Shown here piece after piece: positions 34,329 to 42,808 of a DNA stretch of 64,000 nt. Within the stretch, counting starts at the first letter, position 1. Each line of letters starts with the position of its first letter. The translations under genes were made by a program, and so were the position numbers. This stretch comes from Saprospiraceae bacterium (GTDB lineage Bacteria; Bacteroidota; Bacteroidia; Chitinophagales; Saprospiraceae). The stretch lies in assembly GCA_019638455.1 (NCBI GenBank), contig JAHBTU010000004.1:186001-250000 (forward strand). Direction: 5' to 3'. The notes beneath the pieces are model-generated. The model searched no databases, was not told the DNA's origin, and worked only from the letters and a program-made list of their open reading frames with translations.

Positions 34329-34464
34329 AGGGAGGCGAGTTTAGATTGCGGAATGAGGATTTCGGATTGCGGATTTTGTGGGCGGATAAAGGTAGTTAAG
34401 ATTAAAAGTTATGCGCATCCTTTTTGAAAAAATACAGTTATTTTTGCACAAAAAAACAGCCGAT

Positions 34465-34707
34465 ATGTCTGCCATCGAAATAAGGGGAAAATTCGTCAAA
34501 CTGCTCGCCGACGTAGAAGATACCGCCATGCTTGAACAAATGCTCGCGTATTGTCTCGCTTTGGTGAAAGGCGAACACCCGCTCGCTGAATTCCCACCAG
34601 AGTTCATTGCGGAGTTGGAAGAAGCCATCGCCGACAGCGACGACGAAAGCGATACGCTGGACAATGAGGAGGCATTCAAAATGTTCCGCCAATGGGGAAA
34701 AGAATAA
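34465..34707 (+). CDS. ParD/RelB-like antitoxin partner of the ParE toxin
   Basis: The ATG at 34465 (MSAIEIRGKFVKLLAD) is preferred to one 54 bp upstream. The 80-residue acidic protein ends DNEEAFKMFRQWGKE and overlaps the toxin start by 16 bp. I do not recognise the family exactly; assignment as antitoxin rests on size, acidity and coupling to a ParE-type gene. Confidence 0.65.
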   Translation: MSAIEIRGKFVKLLADVEDTAMLEQMLAYCLALVKGEHPLAEFPPEFIAELEEAIADSDDESDTLDNEEAFKMFRQWGKE

Positions 34708-35004
34708 CTTGGAAGCCCAAACCACAGCGTCAAATCAGGGAAATCGAGCGATATTTCAGGGAAGAATTGGGCACCATTCAAGCCTTCGACAACTTTTTGG
34801 ATGCCCTCTACAAACGCCTCGTTATGATTGCCGATTACCCTGAAAGCGGTCGTCCGACGGGTTACAAAACAGTTCGTTATTGGAAAGTGGACAAGCACCG
34901 GAGCATTTTTTACCGGATAAAACCCGACCGCATCACGGTGCTTCTTGATATGGGATTCGCGACAGCACCCAGGTAAAAATCCTTACGGGAAGAAGAAAAA
35001 ATAA
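34692..35004 (+). pseudogene. ParE/RelE-type toxin with a frameshift near its C-terminus
   Basis: The first 85 residues are typical ParE: ERYFREELGTIQAF, YPESGRPTGYKTVRYWKV, HRSIFYRIKPDRITVLL. After VLL the frame reads DMGFATAPR and stops at 34974-34976. In the next frame the conserved tail continues as IWDSRQHPGKNPYGKKKK and ends at 35002-35004. One extra base around 34947 (GATATGG) explains it. The C-terminal strand with the conserved Trp/Arg is needed in ParE toxins, so this is probably inactive unless recoded. Confidence 0.75.
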
Positions 35005-35013
35005 ATTCCAGCC

Positions 35014-35346
35014 ATGCATCTCTACACTTTTATCACCGAATACAAAGGCGGCACTTACCTCATTCAGGTAAAAGCCCGGCACATGGAAGAGGCTGCCCCG
35101 AAATGGGCTGATGAAATGCTTTCTGAGAATATTCCGGGGCTGGACATGGATTCGTTTAAGTCGGCCTTTCAGGAGCGAATGAGCGAATTCAAACCTGCCA
35201 AAATTGACGACACCAAAAACGTCTGGTACCTGCACTTTTTTTCCGGGCGCAATCGTATGGAGGTTCATGCTGTCAACACGGTGCCGATGGATGAGGATGC
35301 ACACAACTTAAAAGATATCCCACATGGTAGTCGTCCAAGTAGTTGA
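35014..35346 (+). CDS. Uncharacterised small protein
   Basis: A 110-residue soluble protein (HLYTFITEYKGGTYLIQVKA). No family recognised. It starts 9 bp after the end of the ParE frame and overlaps the next gene by 23 bp, so the two are probably a co-translated pair. Confidence 0.5.
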   Translation: MHLYTFITEYKGGTYLIQVKARHMEEAAPKWADEMLSENIPGLDMDSFKSAFQERMSEFKPAKIDDTKNVWYLHFFSGRNRMEVHAVNTVPMDEDAHNLKDIPHGSRPSS

Positions 35347-35584
35347 CCAAGAAGTCGCTGACAAGGTTGATACCCAATACATCGAACAACAGTTCGCTGG
35401 CTTGGAGAACGTCGGCATCGTCTATATCTGCATCAGCGAAGGTGGCGAGGAGGATGACTGGACAGACGAAGAGGGTATGCGCAATATCGTGATTCACCTG
35501 CCTTACAAGGAAGTCCGACGACTAAAAGATGTCAAGTCTTTGATGCTGGCGAAAGCGAGGGAGCGGTTGGGGTTGGTGGCGTGA
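35324..35584 (+). CDS. Uncharacterised small acidic protein
   Basis: An 86-residue acidic protein (ISEGGEEDDWTDEEGMRNIV) beginning inside the previous gene. No family recognised. The C-terminus is basic (LAKARERLGLVA). Its pairing with the preceding gene is conserved-looking but unproven. Confidence 0.5.
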   Translation: MVVVQVVDQEVADKVDTQYIEQQFAGLENVGIVYICISEGGEEDDWTDEEGMRNIVIHLPYKEVRRLKDVKSLMLAKARERLGLVA

Positions 35585-35592
35585 AATCGCAC

Positions 35593-35624
35593 TTGCATAT
35601 TAGTTCACTAATTAGTTACCTTTG
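35593..35624 (+). promoter_or_regulatory. Promoter of the HigB/HigA pair
   Basis: TTG at 35593-35595, a 21-bp spacer and TACCTTTG (35617-35624), only 7 bp before the HigB start. It contains the short palindrome TAGTTCACTAATTAG just upstream of the -7, a possible HigA operator. Confidence 0.5.
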
Positions 35625-35630
35625 TGTCCC

Positions 35631-36017
35631 ATGCGGGAATTGATTTTTTACAAATCCTACTTTCGGGATTTTTATGATGAATTGGACGTGCGGGCCAAAG
35701 ACAAGGTTGACCATGCCTTTTTGGTTCTCGAAACGCAGCGTAACGTTCCGCAAAAATTTGTCAAACACATTACGGGAAGTTCGGGCATTTATGAATTACG
35801 GGCAAGCGTGGGGAGCAACGAGTACCGCATCTTGTTTTTCTTTGAAAGTGGAAGTCTTATTTAGGGCGGCAAAATTGTGGTTGTAGGCAATGCTTTTTTG
35901 AAAAAAAGCGACCACGATTATCGCCGCGCCGTTGAAGTGGCAGAGGAAATCAAAGCCGAATATTTCGCCGAATTGAACCAAACAATTCCCGACCCCGACA
36001 AACCCGGAAAACCGTAA
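35631..36017 (+). pseudogene. HigB/RelE-type toxin with an in-frame TAG
   Basis: Residues 1-77 are a phage-derived Gp49/HigB-type toxin (ELIFYKSYFRDFYDEL, GIYELRASVGSNEYRILFFF). Codon 78 is TAG (35862-35864). The same frame then continues with the expected C-terminal half, GGKIVVVGNAFLKKSDHDYR and then VEVAEEIKAEYFAEL, to TAA at 36015-36017, 128 codons in all. One nonsense change therefore removes the strand and the basic residues essential for RNase activity. Confidence 0.8.
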
Positions 36018-36041
36018 CATTTCATTCAAAATCAACACATC

Positions 36042-36365
36042 ATGGGAGTCAAAGCCACCGTCGCGCCAAAAAATACTACCACACTCGAAGAACACCTGAG
36101 TCGTAGATACGGCGAGCGCGGCACGGCTGCGCGTGAAACCCTCCACGCCAATGCCTTTGCCGAATATGTCGGCGTGATTGTGCAGGAGTACCGCGAACAA
36201 AACGGCCTAACCCAACAAGAACTGGCCGAACGATTGGGTGTGAAAAAATCTTACCTCTCGCGCATCGAAAACGGCAAGGCCGACATTCGGCTTTCCACGT
36301 TGGCGAAGGTATTGGGGAGTATTGGGTTTGATATTGTGGCGATGCCGCAGAAGTCGGGTGGATGA
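36042..36365 (+). CDS. higA: HigA-type XRE antitoxin
   Basis: A 107-residue protein with a helix-turn-helix (LTQQELAERLGVKKSYLSRI then ENGKADIRLSTLAKVLGSIG) in its C-terminal half. It follows the HigB gene by 24 bp, the toxin-first order typical of higBA. It should bind the operator upstream of 35631 and neutralise the toxin. With the toxin truncated it is probably an orphan regulator. Confidence 0.85.
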   Translation: MGVKATVAPKNTTTLEEHLSRRYGERGTAARETLHANAFAEYVGVIVQEYREQNGLTQQELAERLGVKKSYLSRIENGKADIRLSTLAKVLGSIGFDIVAMPQKSGG

Positions 36366-36396
36366 TTTGGAGGTTTGGGGTTTTCGATTACTTTTG
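36366..36396 (+). promoter_or_regulatory. Promoter of the IS1-interrupted gene
   Basis: TTTG (36366-36369), a 19-bp spacer and TACTTTTG (36389-36396), a good -33/-7 match upstream of the start at 36453. Confidence 0.5.
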
Positions 36397-36578
36397 TCTA
36401 AACGAAATTCAAAGTGAATGACCTTTTGCAGTTTCACAAAATAATTTTTGCGATGACTAGCATTGAAAAATTAGTAAAAGAGTACCACACAAAAAAACTC
36501 AAAGAGATTGTAGGACAACAACCTTCTTCTTACAGCACGACCTTTATTGACTATGTAAAGGACGAATTAATGGTAGTG

Positions 36579-37055
36579 TCATTTTATGAGTGATATGTTG
36601 TAGTTGTAGACGAACAAATGGAGGTACAGTTCGTGCATTTCATCGGATTTTGAAAAGGATAGCGTTTTTCTGACGAATCGACAAATTCTCTGGCGAAGGG
36701 TGTTGTTCCAGCGTTCCACATGAGAAGTTTCCCCGGATTCTTTTCCCACCATCTTGTGTTTGCCTGTATCAATAACCGCGGCGTATGCCTCCCAAAAATC
36801 GCTGAACGTTCGGCATTTTCGATATTCAGGCGGAATCAGTTCCCAAAACCGCCGACAAGATTGTTCGCTTCGGTCGCCGATGAAAAAAGAGACAATTTGA
36901 CGTGTTCTGCGGCAAAGTGCTATCCAAACCCAGCGTTTAAAGTCTTTGCAATAGACAAAAGACCATAATTCATCCAGTTCGAGAACGTCTTTTTTCTTGG
37001 CCGGAAGCAACGTGGTCACGATGTCGGGAAGGGACTGCGCTTTTTTTTTATCCAC
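36579..37055 (-). CDS. IS1 InsB-like catalytic part
   Basis: A 158-residue catalytic half (VLELDELWSFVYCKDFKRWV, TFSDFWEAYAAVI, HVERWNNTLRQRICRFVRKT) with the DDE-like acidic residues of IS1. It lies in the -1 frame relative to InsA, reached by slippage on the A run as in IS1. The frame is intact, so the element could be active. Confidence 0.85.
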   Translation of the reverse strand: MDKKKAQSLPDIVTTLLPAKKKDVLELDELWSFVYCKDFKRWVWIALCRRTRQIVSFFIGDRSEQSCRRFWELIPPEYRKCRTFSDFWEAYAAVIDTGKHKMVGKESGETSHVERWNNTLRQRICRFVRKTLSFSKSDEMHELYLHLFVYNYNISLIK

Positions 37056-37291
37056 CTCAGAGCCGTTTGGTGACTGATGCCAAAGGTTCTGGCAAGACCC
37101 CGTGACGAACTGCGTTCTTGGGCCGCCCTGACGACCATTTCTTTAAATTCCTCGCTTTTCCGAAGCGTTTGAAACACCCCGCCGAAGCCGCAAGCCTTGC
37201 ATTTGTACTTCGGATTGCCTGATGCGTTCGACCCGTTTTTCACAATGTGTTCAGAGCCACATTTATGGCAGCATTTTACATCTAATACCAT
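37016..37291 (-). CDS. IS1 InsA-like DNA-binding protein
   Basis: Starts at ATG 37291 (VLDVKCCHKCGSEHIVKNGS) with a zinc-finger-like CxxC pair (CHKCG, CKACG) and a helix-turn-helix (RGLARTFGISHQTALRWIKK). It ends in another frame past an A9 run (about 37043-37051). Alone it would be the InsA repressor; -1 frameshifting at the A run makes the full transposase. Confidence 0.85.
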   Translation of the reverse strand: MVLDVKCCHKCGSEHIVKNGSNASGNPKYKCKACGFGGVFQTLRKSEEFKEMVVRAAQERSSSRGLARTFGISHQTALRWIKKKRSPFPTS

Positions 37292-37806
37292 TTCATAAAG
37301 TTTGACGCAAAAATACCAAATCACCCCCAAAATGACACTACCGAATTAATAAAAAGAGGAGAGAGTTTCCCTTTTGATGAAGATACTCAAAAGGTCGTTG
37401 CTGAAATGAATGATGACGATTTAAAAACATTGGTGGAGCAAGAATATAGCATCTACCATTTGGAGTATGTTGAAATAGGACGTAAAGAATATTTAAAAAG
37501 AGGGTTTGAAAATGAAACGGAAGAGGAGGAGGAACAAGAAGAAGTAGATGAGAAAAGGTATCCTGCTTTAAGAACAATTGCTGGTATCTATTTTGCCTTC
37601 GCTTGGATTATTGGTGGAACTGCTTTAATAGGAGCATTATATTTAGGAGGGGAGCATGGGCAAGCAGGTTTATTGATTGCAATACCAATTTTGATTTTTG
37701 GGGCTTTAATTGTTTTAGGTGTGTTGGCAGTATCTGAATCAATAAAGGTTTTTATTGACATAGAAGCAAATACAAGAAAGCACTCTGACTTGTAAAAAAA
37801 ATCAAA

Positions 37807-37837
37807 AGCCCCGCCGCGTTCCACACGCGGCGGGGCT
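37807..37837. terminator. Strong GC-rich hairpin
   Basis: AGCCCCGCCGCGT and its perfect complement around TCCAC, 12 bp after the stop of the interrupted gene. The downstream side lacks a clean T-run but upstream A-runs would serve the opposite strand. Confidence 0.7.
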
Positions 37838-38073
37838 ATGAATTCAAGACTTGGCTCCCCTGATTTCAAAAAGGCCTCGTCAACTTATTGCCTCCACATC
37901 CTCCACGAATGAGGGACCTTTCACGACCCGCTAACCACGTCGTGGAACAGGCGGCTTTCACGATACTTCACGTTAGCAAAGGGTTAAATCCACTGCATTT
38001 TTCTGGCGGCTTGTACCAATCCGCGCTGGTTGCCGTTTTGTGGAGCAAACACACAACCTACACACACTTTCGT

Positions 38074-38697
38074 ATGAAAAATCTGTTTTTTGCAATCGGT
38101 TTAATCCTGCTCTCCCACACGGCGTACGCGCAATTTTCCATCGGCATCAAAGGTGGCATGAACACCCAAGTCAACAAACCGAAGGACATCATCGTCGGGG
38201 GGGGCGACACGGCTTTTGATTTTGGCGTGGACAAAGTCAAGTTCGGCACGCAGTTCGGCTTGTACGCTCGCATTGGCGACAAGGTGTTTTTCCAACCAGA
38301 AATGATTTTCAACTCGAACCGGACGGACTACAAAATCGGCGAGTCCAGCGTCGGCGAGGTCATCAGAAACGAGCGGTATCAGTATCTGGACTTGCCTTTA
38401 TTGGTGGGCTTCACGGCTGGTCCGGTGCGTTTTCACGGCGGCCCGGTGGGGCACTATTTCCTCAGCAGCAGGTCCGAGTTGACCAACTTCAATGGTTACG
38501 CGGCGCGTTGGAAACAAATGACTTGGGGCTGGCTGGCTGGCATGACGATTGGCACGGGACGCATTTCCGCCGATATTCGCTATGAGGGCAATTTCACCAA
38601 ACAAGGCGACCACATCACGTTCTTCGGCGACAAATACCATTTTAGCAACACTCCTTCGAGGCTGATTGTGGGTTTGAACATCGCGCTTATCAAGTAA
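38074..38697 (+). CDS. PorT-like outer-membrane beta-barrel protein
   Basis: The ATG at 38074 gives a 207-residue protein starting with a signal peptide (KNLFFAIGLILLSHTAYAQ). The mature part is a short beta-barrel with alternating hydrophobic strands (FSIGIKGGMNTQVN, RLIVGLNIALIK at the C-terminus), as in the PorT/outer-membrane protein beta-barrel family. It likely sits in the outer membrane; its function is unknown. Longer in-frame starts upstream lack any signal sequence and are not used. Confidence 0.75.
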   Translation: MKNLFFAIGLILLSHTAYAQFSIGIKGGMNTQVNKPKDIIVGGGDTAFDFGVDKVKFGTQFGLYARIGDKVFFQPEMIFNSNRTDYKIGESSVGEVIRNERYQYLDLPLLVGFTAGPVRFHGGPVGHYFLSSRSELTNFNGYAARWKQMTWGWLAGMTIGTGRISADIRYEGNFTKQGDHITFFGDKYHFSNTPSRLIVGLNIALIK

Positions 38698-38863
38698 TCT
38701 TCCAAAGTGCTCGGCACACCCGTCAAAAATTACGTCATTGGTACACGAAGCGTGGCTGGGGGATTCCCCGCTGCGCTTTTTTTGTTTCGTCATCAAGCAC
38801 GGTTCGGCGATGTAGTCGCCTGTTAGTCGTTCGCCTGCCGCAGCAAAAATGCCGGGTAAATCC

Positions 38864-38871
38864 TACTTTTG
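38864..38871 (+). promoter_or_regulatory. Candidate -7 element (TACTTTTG)
   Basis: A perfect TAnnTTTG, 29 bp upstream of the hemJ start. No clear -33 is seen. Confidence 0.4.
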
Positions 38872-38900
38872 CCCAAATTGCCGACTCAACACATATCGCC

Positions 38901-39440
38901 ATGAACGCCGCTCTCTGGTACGCCTTCGCCAAATCGCTCCACCTTATAGGCATGGCCTCCTGGATGGCCGGGATGTTCTACCTCGTGCGTGTCATGGTGT
39001 ACCACGCGATGGCTTTGGAACGAGAAGAGCCTACGCGCAGCACTTTGGCCGAGCAGTATGCGGCGATGGAATGGAAGGCATACAATATCATTCTTCGGCC
39101 TGCCATCGTCATCACTTGGACTTTTGGGGTGGTGATGTTGTTCATCCAGCCAGCGTGGTTGCAGGAAGGCTGGTTCCATTTGAAGCTGGCGCTCTTAGTA
39201 TTGTTGAGCGGCTACACCCACTCGCTGAAGAAACATATCCGTCAATTGGAGGCTGGGGTTTCCCGGTTCAATCATGTCCACTATCGGGCGTTGAACGAAG
39301 TGCCGACGATTTTTTTGGTGGCTATCGTCTTTCTTGCGGTATTCAAAGCTCGCATTCACTACGCTGCCTTGTTTATTGGTTTGGCGGTTTTCACGGGGCT
39401 GATTGCATGGGGGATAAGGAAGGCCAATCGAAAGCCGTAG
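38901..39440 (+). CDS. hemJ: Protoporphyrinogen IX oxidase HemJ-like membrane protein
   Basis: A 179-residue four-helix membrane protein of the HemJ (UPF0093) family. The conserved histidine and following motif are in KSLHLIGMASWMAGMFYL, the conserved lysine in WFHLKLALLVLLSGYTH, and RALNEVPTIFL is the family signature. HemJ oxidises protoporphyrinogen IX to protoporphyrin IX in haem synthesis, using a bound haem. Stop lies 6 bp from the convergent GH113-like gene. Confidence 0.85.
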   Translation: MNAALWYAFAKSLHLIGMASWMAGMFYLVRVMVYHAMALEREEPTRSTLAEQYAAMEWKAYNIILRPAIVITWTFGVVMLFIQPAWLQEGWFHLKLALLVLLSGYTHSLKKHIRQLEAGVSRFNHVHYRALNEVPTIFLVAIVFLAVFKARIHYAALFIGLAVFTGLIAWGIRKANRKP

Positions 39441-39446
39441 CGAATG

Positions 39447-40529
39447 TTACTCACCTCGATACCATTTTCTCAAAGTGTTTTCGCCCAATTTTCCCTGTGG
39501 CGTGTAGTCTCTTTCTGAGTAGCCTTCGTGGCCGCGCATATTCGGGAACCACTTCCAGAGGAAGCCGCCTGCCCACCAGTGTTCGTGCTGAAAAGTTGAG
39601 AAAAGCGCCTCGTAGCAGTTGGCCTGCGCCTGTTCGTTGATGTTGCGCCGCTTGATGTCGCGCTCAAGTTCCCAATTGCGCCATCCGCTGCTGTCCACGC
39701 TCAAATAACCAAATTCCGTGAACAAGATGGGTCTGTTTTGTTGCTTGCTGTATGTGCGCAACCGTTCTTTAATCGGCTCCCAAGCGGCTTTTAGCTCCTG
39801 CACGGTTGGGGTGGTGGCGGCCACAAGGGGGAAATACCCGCCGAGTCCGATGCAATCCAATTCGGCCCAGAACGGCACCTTGTCCCAGTCGTCCCAGTTG
39901 GCGGAGTAGGTTAGTTTGCCTTTGTAGGTTTTTTTTATTTTTTGAATCAATTGGTGCCAATACTGCGGGCGTTGCTGAATGGCGGCGTTGAATTCGGTGC
40001 CGATGCAAAACATATCCACCCCGGTAGAGTCTGCCAGTGCCGCGAAACGCAGGATGTAGCGTTCATAAGTTTTTTCCCATTGTTCCCATTCCTCGTCGCT
40101 TTGAAAGGCGAGTGTCCCTGTCCATGCTCTGGGAATCCAGACTTGGGGCTTGAGCATGACTCGAATGTCAGCCTCGTGTGCCAGGCGGATGCTCTCGCGT
40201 GCGCCTTCCGGTCGTTCGCCCCACCATTGGCCGCTGTGTTCGTTAAAAATGACATCAGCGGTGCCGGGTCTTAAAAAAGCGTAGGGCACGATGGCTATCC
40301 AATTGGCCCCTACCGCTCGTACGGCTGGCATGGGGTTGACTGGAAATGGCTCCGGTGGAGCCACGAAGGTGAGTCCGTTCATTCGGCCAAAAGGCAGTGT
40401 TGTGCTGGGGGAAGACTGGCTCAACACCTCTGGGATGGGCGGCAACACGGATGATTGTTTCGTGGGCGGCTGGGTGCAAGCCACGAGTAGCAGCATTGGG
40501 GCAAGGAGGGTGAGGGATATTGTTTTCAT
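39447..40529 (-). CDS. Lipoprotein of the glycoside hydrolase 113-like family
   Basis: The start at 40529 gives a 360-residue lipoprotein (lipobox LLVAC). The TIM-barrel carries IGTEFN, with the likely acid/base Glu, and PILFTEFGYLS, with the likely nucleophile Glu, as in GH113 beta-mannanase-like proteins. GANWIAIVPYAFLRPG is another family signature. It probably hydrolyses a mannan or related glycan at the cell surface; substrate is not provable here. A longer frame upstream runs through the HIT terminator and is rejected. Confidence 0.8.
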   Translation of the reverse strand: MKTISLTLLAPMLLLVACTQPPTKQSSVLPPIPEVLSQSSPSTTLPFGRMNGLTFVAPPEPFPVNPMPAVRAVGANWIAIVPYAFLRPGTADVIFNEHSGQWWGERPEGARESIRLAHEADIRVMLKPQVWIPRAWTGTLAFQSDEEWEQWEKTYERYILRFAALADSTGVDMFCIGTEFNAAIQQRPQYWHQLIQKIKKTYKGKLTYSANWDDWDKVPFWAELDCIGLGGYFPLVAATTPTVQELKAAWEPIKERLRTYSKQQNRPILFTEFGYLSVDSSGWRNWELERDIKRRNINEQAQANCYEALFSTFQHEHWWAGGFLWKWFPNMRGHEGYSERDYTPQGKLGENTLRKWYRGE

Positions 40530-40537
40530 AAAAATAA

Positions 40538-40571
40538 CCAACCCCGTCGGGGTGTGTGCCAGCGGGGTTGG
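40538..40571 (-). terminator. Rho-independent terminator after the HIT gene
   Basis: On the minus strand CCAACCCCG and its complement are followed by TTATTTTT. It separates the greA-HIT pair from the GH113-like lipoprotein gene. Confidence 0.7.
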
Positions 40572-40600
40572 AAAGGTAGGGCAAAAGTGAGAGACAAGCG

Positions 40601-41002
40601 TCAAGATGTTCTTATTCGTGCGGCGATTCGGGCAGCCAAGTCGCTCATCTCGTCGGGCGACATCTGCACGGGTTCTTTGCCGAACGAGAGGTCGGAGATG
40701 GAATTGAGCGGGATAAGATGAATGTGCGCGTGCGGCACTTCCAAGCCTACCACAGCGGTGCCGATGCGCTGGCAGGGCACCTCTTGTTCGAGGGCTTTGG
40801 CCACGATTTTGGCAAAAAGCCAAAGCCCTGCATACAGCTCGTCGTCCACATCGAAGATGTAGTCAATCTCTTTTTTGGGAATGCAAAGCGTGTGGCCTTT
40901 GGCCTGTGGGCGCACGTCGAGAAACGCGAGGTAGTCCTCGGTTTCCGCTACTTTGTAGCAGGGTATTTCGCCTTGTACGATGCGAGAAAAGATGCTTGGC
41001 AT
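40601..41002 (-). CDS. HIT-family nucleotide hydrolase
   Basis: The ATG at 41002 (PSIFSRIVQGEIPCYKVAE) gives a 133-residue protein with the catalytic HIT motif in VPHAHIHLIPL (H-x-H-x-H). HIT proteins hydrolyse AMP-lysine, Ap4A or similar nucleotides. It follows greA by 37 bp on the same strand and is probably co-transcribed with it, an arrangement common in Bacteroidota. Confidence 0.9.
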   Translation of the reverse strand: MPSIFSRIVQGEIPCYKVAETEDYLAFLDVRPQAKGHTLCIPKKEIDYIFDVDDELYAGLWLFAKIVAKALEQEVPCQRIGTAVVGLEVPHAHIHLIPLNSISDLSFGKEPVQMSPDEMSDLAARIAARIRTS

Positions 41003-41039
41003 AGTAGCGTAGTTGGGTATTTGTGAGCAAAGGGAAAAT

Positions 41040-41516
41040 TTATCCGATGGAGATATCCACGACTTTGAATTCCATGGCTCCGCCGGGGGTCTGAATTTTT
41101 GCGACATCCCCTCTTACTTTGCCCAACAGCCCTTGGCCGATGGGAGAAGTGACGGATATTTTCATCTGCCTGGCATCGGCCTCGGTTTCCGATACCAGTT
41201 TGTAAGTCATCTCCTTGCCCGTCTTCATGTTTTTGATGGTCACGTTGGATAGGATGGCGACTTTCGAGTCGTCCAACTGTGTTTCGTCAATGACGCGAGC
41301 ATTGGCAAGCACCGTCTCCATTTCGCTGATTTTCATTTCCAGCATTCCCTGCGCGTCTTTGGCGGCATCGTATTCGGCATTTTCCGAAAGGTCGCCTTGC
41401 GCCCTTGCTTCGGCGATGGCGCGTGCCGCTTCTTGGCGTCCGCTTGTTTTTAATTCCTCGAGTTCGGCTTTGAGCTTGTCATAACCACTCTGCGTCAGAT
41501 ACGTGTAGTTAGCCAT
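41040..41516 (-). CDS. greA: Transcript-cleavage factor GreA
   Basis: A 158-residue protein with the N-terminal coiled coil (YLTQSGYDKLKAELEELKTS, acidic tip DLSENAEYDAAKDAQG) and the C-terminal FKBP-like domain (SPIGQGLLGKVRGDV). It rescues backtracked RNA polymerase. Standard length. First gene of a short minus-strand unit with the HIT gene. Confidence 0.95.
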   Translation of the reverse strand: MANYTYLTQSGYDKLKAELEELKTSGRQEAARAIAEARAQGDLSENAEYDAAKDAQGMLEMKISEMETVLANARVIDETQLDDSKVAILSNVTIKNMKTGKEMTYKLVSETEADARQMKISVTSPIGQGLLGKVRGDVAKIQTPGGAMEFKVVDISIG

Positions 41517-41581
41517 TTTAAAAAAAATTGAAATTGAGTGAATTCGATTGCGTGTTGAAACAGCCTTGATAAGGCTGAAAA

Positions 41582-41677
41582 AAGGTTTACCAAACGCTGT
41601 GCGTCGGGTAAACCTTCTTTCGAGAGTCGGGTAGAAAAAACAGGAACGTTCCTACCGGGCAGATAGAAACGTTCCTG
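41582..41677. repeat. Two inverted repeats upstream of greA
   Basis: AAGGTTTACC (41582-41591) with GGTAAACCTT (41607-41616), then CAGGAACGTT (41641-41650) with AACGTTCCTG (41668-41677). They fill the 245-bp gap between greA and the barrel gene and may terminate either transcript. Confidence 0.6.
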
Positions 41678-41761
41678 TGTTTGCAAAAGTTGCGACAAAG
41701 TTACGACGCATTTGCCGAGACGGGAAAATTATCTCCCGTTTTTTTCGCGTCGTGTGGCGGT

Positions 41762-42808
41762 TTAGAAATCGAGGCGCACGCCAAGATTGTGGATGCCGTT
41801 GAAGACGCGCGTGTGGCGATAGCCATAGTCGAGCGCGATGCGTGTGTCGGAATCTTTCTTCACGGGAAGGGAGACACTAAAGCCACCGCTGAGGCCATTG
41901 TCGAGGGTAGCTTCGGTGGAGTTGGCATCGAACTCGTGTTTGTAGCCAGCGCGAAGCGAGAAGAGGTCGCTCAGGGCAAGCTCCAAGCCGCCGCCCACTT
42001 GGTCGCGGGAGAAGGCGTTGGAAGTAAAGTTGAGCACCATAGTCAGGCGATTCGTGCGGCCCAGCAGCCAGTCGTACGACATACCGATATTGAGCTGCGA
42101 GGGCAACTCGAAGGCTGCCGAGCGCTCATAGTAGGTGTTGTTGTACGGGAAAGTCGGGCCGGGATTGGGCAGCGATTTGGAGAGGCCTTCTCCCCGAAAC
42201 TGCATTCTCGTGCCGACGTTGCGCAGCGAAATGCCGAACTTGAAGTTGTCTTGTTCGCCCGTCACATACTGCACGCCTGCATCCAGCGCGAAGGCGCTGG
42301 CACGTGCGTTGGTGATGGCCTCGTTGACAAATTTTGCCGTGACACCCACGCTCACTTTGTTGGAAAACAGGTGCGAGTAGGAAATCCCCATGTTGAAAAA
42401 GGAAGGGCTGAAGGTGCCACCCGTGCCTTCGGGGGTGTCTTCGGTGGTAAGAATCAGGTCGCCCATGTCAAATGCGACGAGGTTGAAGCCGAAAGCGCCT
42501 CCTTTGCCAACGCGCTGGCTGAAGCCTGCGGCGTTGATGCCGATATCGGCTCCTGAGAGGTAGCGTGTGTGGCCAAGCTGGATTTGGGTTTTGTTGATGC
42601 GAGCAAGACCAGCCACGTTCAGGAAGATGGCCTCTCCGCCAGCGATGTTGGCCGTGTTCATGGAGTGGAGGCCAGCGCTCCTTGCCCATGGGTTGATGAG
42701 CAGTTGATTGGCTCCTGCCTCACCCTGACGGTCCGGGTTGCCTGCAAAAGCAACGCCTGCAAGCAACGACAGGCAACATGTAAGCAGGTAGGTGTATTTA
42801 TGGTTCAT
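41762..42808 (-). CDS. PorV/PorQ-family outer-membrane protein
   Basis: The ATG at 42808 (NHKYTYLLTCCLSLLAGVAFA) gives a 348-residue barrel with a signal peptide. Start of the mature part (QGEAGANQLLINPWARSAGL, SMNTANIAGGEAIFLNVAGL) and the C-terminal strand (NGIHNLGVRLDF) match the PorV/PorQ family that shuttles T9SS cargo or supports its release. Its place directly downstream of a T9SS-type cargo gene agrees. It is the last gene of a three-gene minus-strand block. Confidence 0.8.
   Translation of the reverse strand: MNHKYTYLLTCCLSLLAGVAFAGNPDRQGEAGANQLLINPWARSAGLHSMNTANIAGGEAIFLNVAGLARINKTQIQLGHTRYLSGADIGINAAGFSQRVGKGGAFGFNLVAFDMGDLILTTEDTPEGTGGTFSPSFFNMGISYSHLFSNKVSVGVTAKFVNEAITNARASAFALDAGVQYVTGEQDNFKFGISLRNVGTRMQFRGEGLSKSLPNPGPTFPYNNTYYERSAAFELPSQLNIGMSYDWLLGRTNRLTMVLNFTSNAFSRDQVGGGLELALSDLFSLRAGYKHEFDANSTEATLDNGLSGGFSVSLPVKKDSDTRIALDYGYRHTRVFNGIHNLGVRLDF

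Larger units (their letters stand above)
36572..37342 (-). mobile_element. IS1-family insertion sequence (771 bp)
   Basis: Terminal inverted repeats begin GGTAGTGTCATTTT. The target duplication GAATTAAT is seen at 36564-36571 and 37343-37350. Length 771 bp is close to IS1 (768). It carries two overlapping minus-strand frames of InsA and InsB type. The perfect duplication indicates a recent insertion. Confidence 0.95.
36453..37795 (+). pseudogene. Two-helix membrane protein gene split by IS1
   Basis: The 5' part (36453-36571, TSIEKLVKEYHTKKLKEIVG) and the 3' part (37351-37795) are separated by an IS1 element. Removing the IS and one copy of its 8-bp target duplication restores a 187-residue frame. 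The protein has an acidic central segment (ENETEEEEEQEEVDEKRY) and two transmembrane helices near the C-terminus (IAGIYFAFAWIIGGTALIGA and LIAIPILIFGALIVLGVLAV). No family recognised. The region is AT-richer than its neighbours, which suggests acquired DNA. Confidence 0.8.

Noticed and set aside
23681..38000. Prophage or integrative element covering the restriction and toxin-antitoxin region
   Set aside because: No integrase, phage structural gene or attachment-site duplication was found; only two simple insertion sequences are present in or near it.
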